Shown here piece after piece: positions 35,929 to 44,983 of a DNA stretch of 64,000 bases. Location of the stretch: the NCBI RefSeq assembly GCF_001676725.1, contig NZ_CP016172.1, forward strand, positions 5,518,001 to 5,582,000. Direction: 5' to 3'. Position numbers and translations under genes: made by a program. This stretch comes from Bordetella flabilis. Lineage in GTDB: Bacteria > Pseudomonadota > Gammaproteobacteria > Burkholderiales > Burkholderiaceae_B. The notes beneath the pieces are model-generated. The model was not told the origin of the DNA, ran no database searches, and saw only the letters and a program-made list of their open reading frames with translations. Numbering within the stretch: the first letter of the stretch is position 1; each line of letters begins with the position of its first letter.

Positions 35929-35951
35929 GTGACAATGCTTCGCATTATCAC
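35929..35951. promoter_or_regulatory. Fur-box-like dyad upstream of the Sel1-repeat gene
   Basis: On the minus strand the arms GTGATAATGC and GCATTGTCAC flank GAA, a dyad with one mismatch. The central 19 bp agree with the Fur consensus (GATAATGATAATCATTATC) at 15 positions. It lies 42 bp before the Sel1-repeat start, where it could control that gene and perhaps lipA. Confidence 0.45.
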
Positions 35952-36126
35952 TCCAAACCAACCTGAGCACGGCGCTGGATGTGCGCGCCGGCGTATGCAG
36001 CCGTGGCAGCGGACAGCAACGGCAAGGAGACACGGCGCTATGGACGTTCTGCAGCAGGATTTCCAAGCGCGCTACGAGCGGACATGGCAACCTGCCGCCC
36101 CGATATGCGGGATGCCCCGCGGGACT

Positions 36127-36747
36127 TCAGCCGTGCCGCGCCATGCGGGCAATACGCGCAGCCAGCTGCTCGCCCGCTTCTTCCAGGCCCACGCGTGCGC
36201 CGCAGCCGGACATATCCACGGTCTGCAGGTTCTCATAGCCGCAAGGGTTGATGCCGGAGAACGGCGACAGGTCCATGTCGACATTCAGCGCGACGCCATG
36301 ATATGCGCAGCCGGAACGGATCTTGATGCCCAGCGCGGCGATCTTCGCCAGTTGCCCGTCGCGAGCCGCCACGTACACGCCCGGCGCGCCCGGCTTGCGG
36401 CAACCGGCGATGCCGTAGCCGGCCAGCGTATCGATGACCGCGTCTTCCAGGAAAGCAACATACTCCTTCACGTACATCCCGGCGCGCCGCAGGTCGACCA
36501 GCGCATAGGCGACCACCTGGCCGGGGCCGTGATACGTCACCTGGCCGCCCCGGTCGGTGCGCACCACGGGAATATCGCGCGCATTCAATACATGCTCGGG
36601 CCGCCCCGCCTGCCCGAGGGTGTAGACGGGGCCGTGCTCGCACAGCCAGATCTGGTCCGGCGTGGCGGGCGTGCGTGCGTCGGTGTAGGCCTGCATGGCT
36701 TGCCACACCGAGGCGTAGTCGGCTGGCCGGTCCAGCCACTTGATCAT
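36127..36747 (-). CDS. lipB: octanoyltransferase LipB
   Basis: A 206-residue enzyme that moves octanoate from acyl carrier protein to lipoyl domains. The conserved segments [25 protein letters not shown] (catalytic Lys region) and the catalytic Cys in NPCGYENL are present. ATG 36747 lies 22 bp after the ybeD stop. Genes dat, ybeD and lipB form a tight minus-strand operon. Confidence 0.96.
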   Translation of the reverse strand: MIKWLDRPADYASVWQAMQAYTDARTPATPDQIWLCEHGPVYTLGQAGRPEHVLNARDIPVVRTDRGGQVTYHGPGQVVAYALVDLRRAGMYVKEYVAFLEDAVIDTLAGYGIAGCRKPGAPGVYVAARDGQLAKIAALGIKIRSGCAYHGVALNVDMDLSPFSGINPCGYENLQTVDMSGCGARVGLEEAGEQLAARIARMARHG

Positions 36748-36769
36748 GATGCGTTACGGCCTGTTCACG

Positions 36770-37045
36770 CTAGAGCACGACCGAGACCATCGGGTGCCCA
36801 TGAAGCGCGCGATACAGCGCGTCCAATTGCTCACGCGACGTGGCGCGCACGACGAAGGTCAACCCGATGTAGTTGCCGCCCTTGCTGGGTCGCATCTCGA
36901 CCGTGGCGGGGTCGAAGTCCGGATCGAACTGCAACACCACTTCGGTCAGCGTCTGGGCGAATTGCGGGTGCTGCCGCCCCATCACCTTGATGGGGAAGTC
37001 ACTGGGATACTCGATCAGGGATTGCTCGGGCGGGATCGTGTTCAT
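36770..37045 (-). CDS. ybeD: YbeD family protein (DUF493)
   Basis: A 91-residue ACT-like small protein with the family motifs YPSDFPIKVMG and GNYIGLTFVVRATSREQLDALYRAL. YbeD commonly sits beside lipB and may bind a regulatory ligand; its role is unknown. It starts 5 bp after the dat stop. Confidence 0.94.
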   Translation of the reverse strand: MNTIPPEQSLIEYPSDFPIKVMGRQHPQFAQTLTEVVLQFDPDFDPATVEMRPSKGGNYIGLTFVVRATSREQLDALYRALHGHPMVSVVL

Positions 37046-37050
37046 GATTG

Positions 37051-37944
37051 CTACATGGAGGTGCCGGGCGTTTTCCCAAGTAGCGCGGCGATACGGGCAT
37101 CATAACCCTGCCGCAAGGCCGAATAAACGGGACCGGGCCTGCCCGCGCCCACCGGCTTGCCATCCAGCATACGCACCGGCAGCACCTCGCGCGTGGCCGA
37201 CGACACCATCAGCTCATCCGCGGCTTCGACCTCGGCGCGCGAGACGGGGCGCATCTCGAACGGGATGCCGGCTTCCTCCGCCAGTTCCGCCATCAGGCCA
37301 TAGCGGATGCCTTCCAGCACCAGATGATTCTTCGGGGGCGCCAGCAGCTTGCCGCCGGCCGCCACCCAGATATTGCAGGTCGCGCCTTCGGTCAGCATGC
37401 CATCGCGGAACTGCACCACCTCGTCCACGCCGGCGTCGGCGGCGCGCTGCTTGGCCAGCACATTGCCCAGCAGGGACACGGACTTGATATCGCAATGCAG
37501 CCAGCGTTCATCGGGGATGGAGATCAACGCCACGCCGGTCTCGCGCTGCCCGGCGGTGGGCCGCACGAAAGGCGAGGTCATGCCAAAAACCGTCGGCGCG
37601 CCGGGATCCGCGGGAAATCCGTGGTCGCGCTTGGCCACGCCGCGCGTGACCTGCAGGTAGACCACGCAGGAGGGAGTGAGCGAACGGTCGATCAGCCCCT
37701 GCACGAGCTCCAGCCAGCCGGCGCGGTCGAACGGCGCGGCGATGCGGATGGCAGCCATGCTGCGCTCCAGCCGGGAGAGGTGTTCGTCCATGCGAAACGG
37801 CCGGCCCTCGTAGACCGGCACCACCTCGTAGATGCCATCGCCGAAGACGAAACCACGGTCCAGGACCGAGATCTTCGCGTCCTGCAGACGCAGGAATTCG
37901 CCGTTCAGATACGCCAGGCTATCGCCGGGCACGCCAGGAATCAT
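37051..37944 (-). CDS. dat: D-amino acid aminotransferase
   Basis: A 297-residue class IV PLP aminotransferase. The catalytic lysine is Lys154 in CDIKSVSLLGNVLAK, and the FGDGIYEVVPVYEGR segment near residue 35 is typical of D-alanine aminotransferases. The product D-alanine or D-glutamate feeds cell-wall synthesis, fitting the upstream D,D-carboxypeptidase gene. The ATG at 37944 has GAGGAG 6-11 nt upstream and is preferred to a GTG at 37950. Followed by ybeD after 5 bp. Confidence 0.93.
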   Translation of the reverse strand: MIPGVPGDSLAYLNGEFLRLQDAKISVLDRGFVFGDGIYEVVPVYEGRPFRMDEHLSRLERSMAAIRIAAPFDRAGWLELVQGLIDRSLTPSCVVYLQVTRGVAKRDHGFPADPGAPTVFGMTSPFVRPTAGQRETGVALISIPDERWLHCDIKSVSLLGNVLAKQRAADAGVDEVVQFRDGMLTEGATCNIWVAAGGKLLAPPKNHLVLEGIRYGLMAELAEEAGIPFEMRPVSRAEVEAADELMVSSATREVLPVRMLDGKPVGAGRPGPVYSALRQGYDARIAALLGKTPGTSM

Positions 37945-37966
37945 GTGCACTCCTCATGCATGTAAA

Positions 37967-37990
37967 TAAGGGCGGACATTGGTCCGCCCT
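37967..37990 (-). terminator. hairpin terminator after the D,D-carboxypeptidase gene
   Basis: A perfect 9-bp stem (37982-37990 with 37969-37977) with a 4-nt loop, followed on the minus strand by TATTTA. It lies 66 nt past the carboxypeptidase stop and just before dat, so it may attenuate read-through. Confidence 0.6.
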
Positions 37991-38056
37991 GCTGTGTAGG
38001 TGGGTGGCGACGACCGTTCCACGCAAGGGCCGCCGTCGCCTGCCATCGCACTACCG

Positions 38057-39385
38057 CTATTGCATCCAGCGTTTCACGATGTCGACCATGCGGCCGAAGA
38101 AGCCGGCGCGTTCGACGGGCTCCTTGACGACCAGGGGTTCGACGCGCAGCGTCTTGCCGTCCAGCGTGAGCCGCAGGGTGCCGACGCGCTGGCCTTTTTC
38201 CAGCGGAGCGACCAGCGGATCGGTGCGCTCGGCCACCGGCTTGACATCGCCCGCCTTGCCGCGCGGCACGGAGATCCATACCGGCGCGGGCGGACCCAGC
38301 TTGGCCGTTTCGGTCTTGCCTTCCCAGACGCGCGCGTCCAGGCCGGGCTGCGCCGTGTCGAACAGCTTCACGGTGTCGAAGTTCTGGAAGCTCCAGTTCA
38401 GCAGCTTGAGGCTTTCCTCGGCACGCGTGGATTCGCTGTCGGTGCCGACCAGCACGGTCAGCACGCGGCGGTCACCCCGCAAGGCCGTCGCCACCAGGCA
38501 GTAGCCGGCCGAGTCGGTATGGCCCGTCTTCATGCCGTCCACGGAGGGATCGGCCCACAGCAGGCGGTTGCGGTTGGGCTGCGTGATCTTGTTGTAGCTG
38601 AAACTGCGCTGCTTGTAGTAGTGGAAGTAGTTCGGGTGATCCGTAATGAGGTGCGTCGCGATGGTCGCGAGATCACGCACCGTCGTGGTGTGCTGCGGAT
38701 CGGGCAGCCCCGTCGCGTTCATGAAGTGCGACCCCGTCATGCCCAGGCGCGCGGCCTCCTCGTTCATGAGGGCCGCGAAAGAGGTTTCGCTGCCGCCCAC
38801 GGCTTCGGCCAGGGCGACGGACGCGTCATTGCCCGACTGCACGATCACGCCCTGCAGGAGCTCGTCCACGGTGACCGGCTTGCGCGGCTCGATGAACATG
38901 CGCGAGCCGCCGGTGCGCCACGCATGCTCCGACACCGTCACCTGCTGGTCCAAGGTCAGGCGCTTTTCGTCCAGCGCGTCGAAGACGACGTAGGCCGTCA
39001 TGATCTTGGTCAGCGAAGCCGGTTCGACCTTCTGGTCCGGGTTGGACGCGGCCAGTACCTGGCCGCTGTTCACGTCCACCGAGATCCACGCGCGCGCGGC
39101 GATGGTGGGCGCCGGAATGGACGACACGGCCACCACCGGGGAAATCCCGTTGGCGTCGGTCGTCGAGATTTGCGATGTCGAGGCGCCGGAGGCGGTCGCC
39201 GCGGGCGCATTGGCCGGCGTGGTCGCCGGCGCGGCGGCGCCCGGTTTGGCCGGCGCCGCGGGTTTTGCCGCGGTCTGCGCCCACGCCGCCGGTGCTCCCA
39301 CGGTAAGCGTTGCGATCAACGTACCGGCCAACACGCGGCGGCCAACACCAAGGGAGATAAAGCGGGGCAAACGCAAATTCGTCAT
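38057..39385 (-). CDS. dacC: D-alanyl-D-alanine carboxypeptidase (penicillin-binding protein 5/6 family)
   Basis: A 442-residue exported enzyme that trims the terminal D-alanine of peptidoglycan peptides. A signal peptide (about 1-36, cleavage after AWA) is followed by an Ala/Pro/Thr-rich linker (37-95) longer than usual. The S-x-x-K motif is Ser124-Lys127 (ASLTKIMT), then SGN (QSGNDAS) and KTG (MKTGHTDSAG). The C-terminal PBP5-type domain ends in an amphipathic anchor (AGFFGRMVDIVKRWMQ). The ATG at 39385 gives the signal peptide; TATAAT lies 44 bp upstream. Confidence 0.94.
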   Translation of the reverse strand: MTNLRLPRFISLGVGRRVLAGTLIATLTVGAPAAWAQTAAKPAAPAKPGAAAPATTPANAPAATASGASTSQISTTDANGISPVVAVSSIPAPTIAARAWISVDVNSGQVLAASNPDQKVEPASLTKIMTAYVVFDALDEKRLTLDQQVTVSEHAWRTGGSRMFIEPRKPVTVDELLQGVIVQSGNDASVALAEAVGGSETSFAALMNEEAARLGMTGSHFMNATGLPDPQHTTTVRDLATIATHLITDHPNYFHYYKQRSFSYNKITQPNRNRLLWADPSVDGMKTGHTDSAGYCLVATALRGDRRVLTVLVGTDSESTRAEESLKLLNWSFQNFDTVKLFDTAQPGLDARVWEGKTETAKLGPPAPVWISVPRGKAGDVKPVAERTDPLVAPLEKGQRVGTLRLTLDGKTLRVEPLVVKEPVERAGFFGRMVDIVKRWMQ

Positions 39386-39686
39386 CGGCAAATCGGGAAG
39401 GGAATCGGGAAGGAACGCGAAGCCGTCAATTATAGGCAGCCGAGTTGCAAGCTCCGCCCGAAAACGGGCACGTGGTCCCCCCAGTATGCAACGTAATGCA
39501 ACTTTTCGCACGAGACGCTACCAACAACGACGGACTCCCATGGTCCGGCGATCAAAGTGTCGCGCGGGCGAGACAGCGCAGTCCGCTTCATTTGTATGAG
39601 TGGAAATACATTATTGTTACTATCCGAAGCACCAGCCACGAGCCGGCCCGCCCCCGGGCCATGCAGCCCACCCTGCAGTCGACCCA
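39386..39686. other. 301-bp divergent promoter region
   Basis: The space between the D,D-carboxypeptidase gene (minus) and the MHYT-GGDEF-EAL gene (plus). It holds the minus-strand -10 element annotated separately and an AT-rich stretch near 39600-39630 (ATACATTATTGTTACTAT) that could contain the plus-strand promoter. No gene or repeat is seen. Confidence 0.5.
39429..39434 (-). promoter_or_regulatory. -10 element of the D,D-carboxypeptidase gene
   Basis: A perfect TATAAT on the minus strand, 44 bp before the ATG. The -35 region at 17-18 bp is poor, so the call rests on the -10 box and position. Confidence 0.5.
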
Positions 39687-41816
39687 ATGAGCGGCACTTA
39701 CCACCTCGGGACCGTCCTGCTGTCCCTACTCGTCGCAGTCCTGGCTTCCTACACCGCGCTGCACCTCGTCAGTCGGGTCACGCTGGCATCCTCGCACACG
39801 GCGCGGCGGATATGGCTGATCGGCGGCGCCTGTGTCATGGGCGCCGGCGTGTGGGCCATGCACTTCGTCGGCATGCTGGCGTTCTCCATTACCGCCCATG
39901 CCGAATACAGCTACGGCCTTACCCTGCTTACGCTGGTGCTGGCCATCGTCGCGTCCTATGCGGCCTTGCTGGCCGCGACGCGCCGGCGGCGCGGTACACG
40001 CACCGTACTGCTCAGCAGCGCCGTGATGGCGGCCGCGCTATGCGGCATGCACTACCTCGGGATGGCCAGCGCGGACTTTGCGTCCACGCTCAGCTACCGG
40101 ACGGACATGCTGCTCGTTTCCGTGTTCATCTCCTACGTGGCCTCAGCCGCAGCCCTGTGGGTGGCGCGCCGGCTGCGCGCCCAGGCTTCGCACAGCGCGC
40201 TGCCCTTGGCCCGCAAGCGCCTGGTCGGCGCCCTGCTGATGTCGCTGGCCATCGTGGGCACCCACTATGCCGGCATGGCGGCGGCGAGCTTCGACGGCAT
40301 GGCCCCGCACACGCACGTCGGCGGCGTGCACAGCGGCTGGCTGGCCGTCGCCATCGCGGCGGCCACCCTGGGGCTGCTCTGCGCCGCGCTGGGGCTCTCC
40401 GCGCTGGAGAGCCGCTTCGACGCCTCGCGGCGTTCGCTCAACGGCTCGCTGCGCAAGGTGAATTCGGCCCTGGCCCGGCTGGCGAACACCGACGTGCTGA
40501 CGGAACTGCCGAACCGGGCGGCGCTGCTGCGCGACGTCGAGATGGCGATCACTCGCGCCCGTCATACCGGCAACGAGCTTGCAGTGCTGTTCATGGACCT
40601 GGACGGCTTCAAGCACGTCAACGATTCGCTCGGGCACAGCATTGGCGACGGCATGCTGCAAGCGTTCGCAATGCGGCTGCGCGGCTGCGTGCGCGGCGAG
40701 GACACCGTGGCGCGCCTGGGCGGCGACGAATTCGTGGTGCTGGTCGAGGGGACGCACAGCCGCGAAGGCGCCGTGCGCGTCGCCAGGGCCATCAACGACG
40801 CCATGCAGGGCGATCTGATATTCCACGATACGACGCTGCGGTTGACGGCGAGCATCGGCATCGCGATGTTTCCCCACGACGGCAACGACGTCGAGACCCT
40901 GGTGAAGCACGCGGACATCGCGATGTACGGTGCAAAGGAACGCGGCCGCAACGGCTATCACTTCTACGAGCCGCACATGGGGGAATGCTACAAGCGGGCC
41001 CTGATGATCCAGCAAGGGCTGAACGAAGCGTTGCTGCAGGAGCAGCTGAGCCTGGACTTCCAGGCGGAATTTTCCAACGGTGGACGCCGGCTGACGGGCG
41101 CGGAAGCGCTGCTGCGCTGGAATCATCCCAGGCTGGGCGCGGTCACACCGGCAGAATTCATTCCCGTGGCCGAACGCTCCGGCCAGATCATCGATATCGG
41201 GTTCTGGGTCACGCGCACCGTATGCCGGCACATGAAACGCTGGGAAGCGCGCGGTTTTCCGGCATTGAAGGTGTCCATCAACCTGTCGCCGCAGCAACTG
41301 GCGCATCCCGGCGTGGTCGAACAGATGATGGTGATCGCGCGCGAAGAAGGCGTGACGCCAGCCCGGCTCATGTTCGAGATCACCGAATCGGTCGCCATGC
41401 GCGACGCGGAGCTCAGCTCGCGCGTGATCCGCAGCTTCCGCCAGCAAGGCTTTGGCGTGGCCATCGACGACTTCGGCACCGGCTACTCCAGCCTGGCGTA
41501 CCTGCAACAGTTCCGCGTACAGCAATTGAAGATCGACAGGTTCTTCACGCATGGCCTGGACACGCACGGCGATGAAGGCCGCGCCATCGTGGCCGCCATC
41601 GTCGCCATGGCGCATACGCTCAATATGGAAGTGGTGGCCGAAGGCGTCGAAACCGCGACGCAACGGGATACGCTCATCGCGCTCGCCTGTGACCAGATGC
41701 AGGGCTACCTGCTCAAGCGTCCGATGCCGGTCAGCGCGTTCGAAGAGTTCCTGGCGGGACTACGCACACCGCCCGCACCGGACACCGACATCGTCGGCAT
41801 ACCCGCCCTGCCCTGA
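39687..41816 (+). CDS. MHYT-GGDEF-EAL cyclic-di-GMP turnover protein
   Basis: A 709-residue membrane protein. The N-terminal MHYT sensor (about 5-225) has seven hydrophobic segments with MHFVGM, MHYLGM and THYAGM motifs, thought to bind a metal and sense gases such as O2, CO or NO. The GGDEF cyclase domain has an intact GGDEF at 345-349 and an inhibitory RxxD site (RGED) exactly five residues before it. The EAL phosphodiesterase has EALLRW at 473-478, ITES, DDFGTGYSSL and EGVET. Both activities may therefore be retained. ATG 39687 starts at the first membrane segment. Monocistronic. Confidence 0.92.
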   Translation: MSGTYHLGTVLLSLLVAVLASYTALHLVSRVTLASSHTARRIWLIGGACVMGAGVWAMHFVGMLAFSITAHAEYSYGLTLLTLVLAIVASYAALLAATRRRRGTRTVLLSSAVMAAALCGMHYLGMASADFASTLSYRTDMLLVSVFISYVASAAALWVARRLRAQASHSALPLARKRLVGALLMSLAIVGTHYAGMAAASFDGMAPHTHVGGVHSGWLAVAIAAATLGLLCAALGLSALESRFDASRRSLNGSLRKVNSALARLANTDVLTELPNRAALLRDVEMAITRARHTGNELAVLFMDLDGFKHVNDSLGHSIGDGMLQAFAMRLRGCVRGEDTVARLGGDEFVVLVEGTHSREGAVRVARAINDAMQGDLIFHDTTLRLTASIGIAMFPHDGNDVETLVKHADIAMYGAKERGRNGYHFYEPHMGECYKRALMIQQGLNEALLQEQLSLDFQAEFSNGGRRLTGAEALLRWNHPRLGAVTPAEFIPVAERSGQIIDIGFWVTRTVCRHMKRWEARGFPALKVSINLSPQQLAHPGVVEQMMVIAREEGVTPARLMFEITESVAMRDAELSSRVIRSFRQQGFGVAIDDFGTGYSSLAYLQQFRVQQLKIDRFFTHGLDTHGDEGRAIVAAIVAMAHTLNMEVVAEGVETATQRDTLIALACDQMQGYLLKRPMPVSAFEEFLAGLRTPPAPDTDIVGIPALP

Positions 41817-41933
41817 GATCCAGTGATGCACGCCCGGCGTTATCAGGCGAGGAATAGCGGATGCCCGCACGTATGCCATGTACGGCCGCGATCTCGAAAT
41901 CCTGGACGGCCGCGCACCCCGGCCCGGCTACGC

Positions 41934-42695
41934 TCACCGGCCCGACTTGAACTGCACGGCATAGGTATAGCGATCCGCGCGGTAATAGGAATGGAACAGG
42001 GCGCGCAATGCCGCTTTTTCATCCGCGTCCTGTTCCCCGAGCCGATACGTGCGCACGATCTTCAGCACCGGCGCCCCGACCGGGATATCGAGCAGGCGGG
42101 CCAGCCGCGTATCGGCGACCATGGCTTCGATGTACTGCCTTTCCTCCGTACAGGGCAGGCCCAGCCGCACCTCGATGGCCTCCACCAGCCGGATCCCCGC
42201 CAGATCAAAGCGCAGGATGTTTTCGGCGATGGCACTCGGCAGATAGCAGTGATGCAGGGCCAGCGGGCGGTCGTCCAGGTGGTACAGGCGTTCGATCAAA
42301 TGGATATCGCAGGCCTCGCCAAGATCGTCCAACACTTCGTGCGGCGGCCGGGCAGGGCCGGCGCTCAGTATTTCCGCGTAGGACCTGATGCTGGTGCAGG
42401 TATCCTCCACCATGTCGGTCATCCGCGGTGGCGCGGGCGGGTGCGGCCGATTGACGAAGAAGGTGCCCTTGGCGCGATAACGGCGGATCACACCGGCTTC
42501 TTCCAGGCCGCGCAAGGCTTCGCGCACGGTCTCGCGCGACACGCCGAACTCCTCGCACAGCGCCTGCTCGGTCGGCAGCTTGTCGCCGATCTCGCATTGG
42601 CCGTACAGGCGCCGCTCGAGCATGTGCCGGACCTGCAGGTACTTCGGGAAGGGATTGAAAAACGCGGGAGACGTGGGGACCATATCGTCCTTCAT
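41934..42695 (-). CDS. GntR family regulator, HutC/UTRA type
   Basis: A 253-residue regulator. The N-terminal winged helix (about 17-85) has LPTEQALCEEFGVSRETVREALRGLEEAG, the GntR signature, and a UTRA effector domain (about 95-245) follows with RLYHLDDRPLALHHCYLP. Its ligand is unknown. The gene lies 15 bp after the alpha/beta hydrolase gene in the same orientation, at the end of the Mla-like operon, so it may be co-transcribed with it. Confidence 0.9.
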   Translation of the reverse strand: MKDDMVPTSPAFFNPFPKYLQVRHMLERRLYGQCEIGDKLPTEQALCEEFGVSRETVREALRGLEEAGVIRRYRAKGTFFVNRPHPPAPPRMTDMVEDTCTSIRSYAEILSAGPARPPHEVLDDLGEACDIHLIERLYHLDDRPLALHHCYLPSAIAENILRFDLAGIRLVEAIEVRLGLPCTEERQYIEAMVADTRLARLLDIPVGAPVLKIVRTYRLGEQDADEKAALRALFHSYYRADRYTYAVQFKSGR

Positions 42696-42710
42696 CGTCT
42701 GCCCCGGGCG

Positions 42711-43361
42711 TCAGGCCAAGGCCCGCGCCAGCCTGGCGAGCACCAGCTGCTTCAGCAACAGCAGCTTGCCATGGAAGAAATGCGACGCGCCCGGAATGAC
42801 CACGACCGGTACGGCGGGCTCGCGTGCCCAGTCCAGCAGCTCCTGCAAGGGCACCACCTCGTCCTGCTCGCCATGCACGATCAGGGTATCGTCGGGCAGC
42901 GTCAGCTCGCGGAACTTGAAACGCCACACCGCCGCGCCGGCCAGTATCAGCGCCGCGGGCCGTGGCATATCGCCTTCAGCCAGCGTGGCTTCCAGCTGCG
43001 CCGCGACGGCGGTACCGAAAGAGAACCCGGCCAGCACCCACGGCGAACCGGCCAGCTCCGGCTGGCGCTGCAGCCACTGCCCGACCAGTTCCTTCATGTC
43101 GGCCGTTTCGCCGACCGCCTTGTCGAAGCTGCCTTCGGAGGCGCGCACGCCGCGGAAGTCCGGGCGCAAGGCCACCAGCCCCTCCTGCACGCAGGCGCGT
43201 GCCATGGTCGTGACGACCTTGTTGTCGCGCGTGCCCTCGTGCAGCGGGTGCGGGTGCAGGATCAAGGCCCAGCCACGCGGCGTGTCGGCGGGCCAGTCCA
43301 CCGCACAGTCGATCCGGCCGGCAAGGCCATTGAACTCGATGGTTTCGGTACGGGCGGACAT
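42711..43361 (-). CDS. alpha/beta hydrolase
   Basis: A 216-residue cytoplasmic hydrolase of the small-esterase type (COG2945-like). Catalytic residues can be placed: Ser114 in GFSFGT, Asp167 in GEQDEVVP and His194 in GASHFFHG. The oxyanion segment LHPHPLHEGTRDNKVV is characteristic. The substrate is not predictable. It follows the lipoprotein gene by 12 bp, suggesting membership in the Mla-like operon. Confidence 0.9.
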   Translation of the reverse strand: MSARTETIEFNGLAGRIDCAVDWPADTPRGWALILHPHPLHEGTRDNKVVTTMARACVQEGLVALRPDFRGVRASEGSFDKAVGETADMKELVGQWLQRQPELAGSPWVLAGFSFGTAVAAQLEATLAEGDMPRPAALILAGAAVWRFKFRELTLPDDTLIVHGEQDEVVPLQELLDWAREPAVPVVVIPGASHFFHGKLLLLKQLVLARLARALA

Positions 43362-43373
43362 GGACAGGACTCG

Positions 43374-44033
43374 TCAGGGCGAAGAGCGCAATGTTAAACC
43401 GGCCGCGCGCCCGGCGGCCGCCGCCGGCACGTGCCGCGCCAGCCATGTGGCCAGGTCGTTCGCCGCCGCGTCGGTCGCGTCGCGCAGCGCCAGCACGCCG
43501 CCCTGGGCGTCCTGCGTCGGCGCCGGCGCGCTGCGCGCCAGCCGTACCGAATCCACCACGTGGCGATTCCGTACCAGCACCGCCTGCATGGCCACCTGCC
43601 CGGTGCTGCTGCGGCCGTCCGGGGCATACACCTGCTCGAAGCGCGTCAGCGAGACCTGCAGCACGGGCGCGCTGGGGTCCACGCCGTCCAGGACCACCGG
43701 GCCGCCGGCGGCCAGCCGGTCGACCACGCGCTGCTGCACCAGTTGCAGCGGCGGGGCCGCCCAACGATAGCTGGCGTAGGAGTTGGGGCTGGCGCTGTCC
43801 CCCACGCGCCAGATGACGCCCGTGTCCATCAGCATCTGCGCCGCCGAAAAGCTGACCGACACCGGTTCGCGCGCCGGCGCCGCGGCCGCCGTCATCGCGG
43901 GCGCCGGCCCCAGGTCGAACAGCTGCGTCTGCGCCGTGCCGCGGTTGATGCCGCATCCCGCCAGGCCGACCACCATGGGCAGAAGCGCCAGCGCAAGCCG
44001 CGCGCGGGCATATCCGTCCGGACGTTTGTTCAT
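43374..44033 (-). CDS. ABC-type transport auxiliary lipoprotein (PqiC/DUF330-like)
   Basis: A 219-residue outer-membrane lipoprotein. The lipobox is LAGC with Cys27 as the lipidation site. The mature part resembles PqiC/YmbA-like components of MCE systems (DTGVIWRVG, PLQLVQQRVVDRLAAGG). It overlaps the MCE-domain gene by 4 bp. It probably provides the outer-membrane end of the lipid-transport path. The C-terminal 15 residues are low in complexity. Confidence 0.88.
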   Translation of the reverse strand: MNKRPDGYARARLALALLPMVVGLAGCGINRGTAQTQLFDLGPAPAMTAAAAPAREPVSVSFSAAQMLMDTGVIWRVGDSASPNSYASYRWAAPPLQLVQQRVVDRLAAGGPVVLDGVDPSAPVLQVSLTRFEQVYAPDGRSSTGQVAMQAVLVRNRHVVDSVRLARSAPAPTQDAQGGVLALRDATDAAANDLATWLARHVPAAAAGRAAGLTLRSSP

Positions 44034-44983
44034 CGTGCTCTCCCGAATCCTTCGAAGCCGGCCTCGCCGGGTCCCGGCCGCGGCGGCGGCGCGCCAAACA
44101 GGATGGATTGCGGCGTGTCCCCGACACGGCGTACCGTCGACGACACGCCGCGCGCGGTGGCATTGACCTGGTTGGCCATGCTGGTGATGGCCGGCAGGGT
44201 TTCATTGGACAGGCGCGCGGCCGCATAAGAAATATCCCTGAGGCTGCGCGTGGCGACCGCCAGCGGCCCGTCCGGCGCGTCCAGGCGCGCCACCGCGATG
44301 CGGGCCTGCTGCGCCAATGCGCCGATATCGCGCGCCGCGCCCTGGGCCTGCCGCGACGTATCGTTCAGGCTATCGACCAGCGGGCCGATCTTCGCGGCCA
44401 CCGGCCGCAGCTGCGCCGTTACGTCCTTCAGGGATGCCGACACTTCGGCCGCGTTGTGCAGCGCGGCGCCCAACGCCTGCATATTGCCGTCGTCCAGCAG
44501 CTTGGCCAACTGCGCCGAAATCTGCTCCAGGTTGCCCAGGATGGCGCCGCCGCCCTGCGAGAAGCGCTCGAACAGCCCCGGCCGCAAGGGGATGACCGGC
44601 AGGGTGTCGCCCTGGCGGGCAAGCCGCACCCGCGACTTGCCGTCGTCGCGCAGATCGATATTGGCCAGGCCCGTCACGCCCTGCACGCCCAGTTCGGCCC
44701 AGGTCGATTGCGTGATCGGCGTGGTGGGCGCCACGCCGATGCGGATGCGCACCAGCCCAGGCACCTGCGGGTCGAAGCTGAGCGCCTGCACCTTGCCCAC
44801 CGGCACCCCCTGGTAACGCACCGTCGATTGCGCCGACAAGCCGCTGACCGCCGTGGTGGACACGATCTCATAAGGCGTCAGGGTGGCGCGATCACGGTTG
44901 ATAACGACCGCGATCAGGATAACGGCCGCCAGCAGCAGCAGCGTGAACGCGCCCGCCAGCAAGGCGTGGCTACGGCTTTCCAT
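44030..44983 (-). CDS. MlaD/MCE domain lipid-transport protein
   Basis: A 317-residue protein with a single N-terminal membrane helix (9-28) and one MCE domain (about 37-115, with the YQGVPVGKVQALSFDP segment). The long C-terminal helical part (about 150-300) is longer than in E. coli MlaD and rich in Ala/Gln, like the helical barrels of larger MCE proteins. It should form a periplasmic channel between the inner-membrane ABC complex and the lipoprotein. It overlaps both neighbours (4 and 14 bp). Confidence 0.93.
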   Translation of the reverse strand: MESRSHALLAGAFTLLLLAAVILIAVVINRDRATLTPYEIVSTTAVSGLSAQSTVRYQGVPVGKVQALSFDPQVPGLVRIRIGVAPTTPITQSTWAELGVQGVTGLANIDLRDDGKSRVRLARQGDTLPVIPLRPGLFERFSQGGGAILGNLEQISAQLAKLLDDGNMQALGAALHNAAEVSASLKDVTAQLRPVAAKIGPLVDSLNDTSRQAQGAARDIGALAQQARIAVARLDAPDGPLAVATRSLRDISYAAARLSNETLPAITSMANQVNATARGVSSTVRRVGDTPQSILFGAPPPRPGPGEAGFEGFGRAR

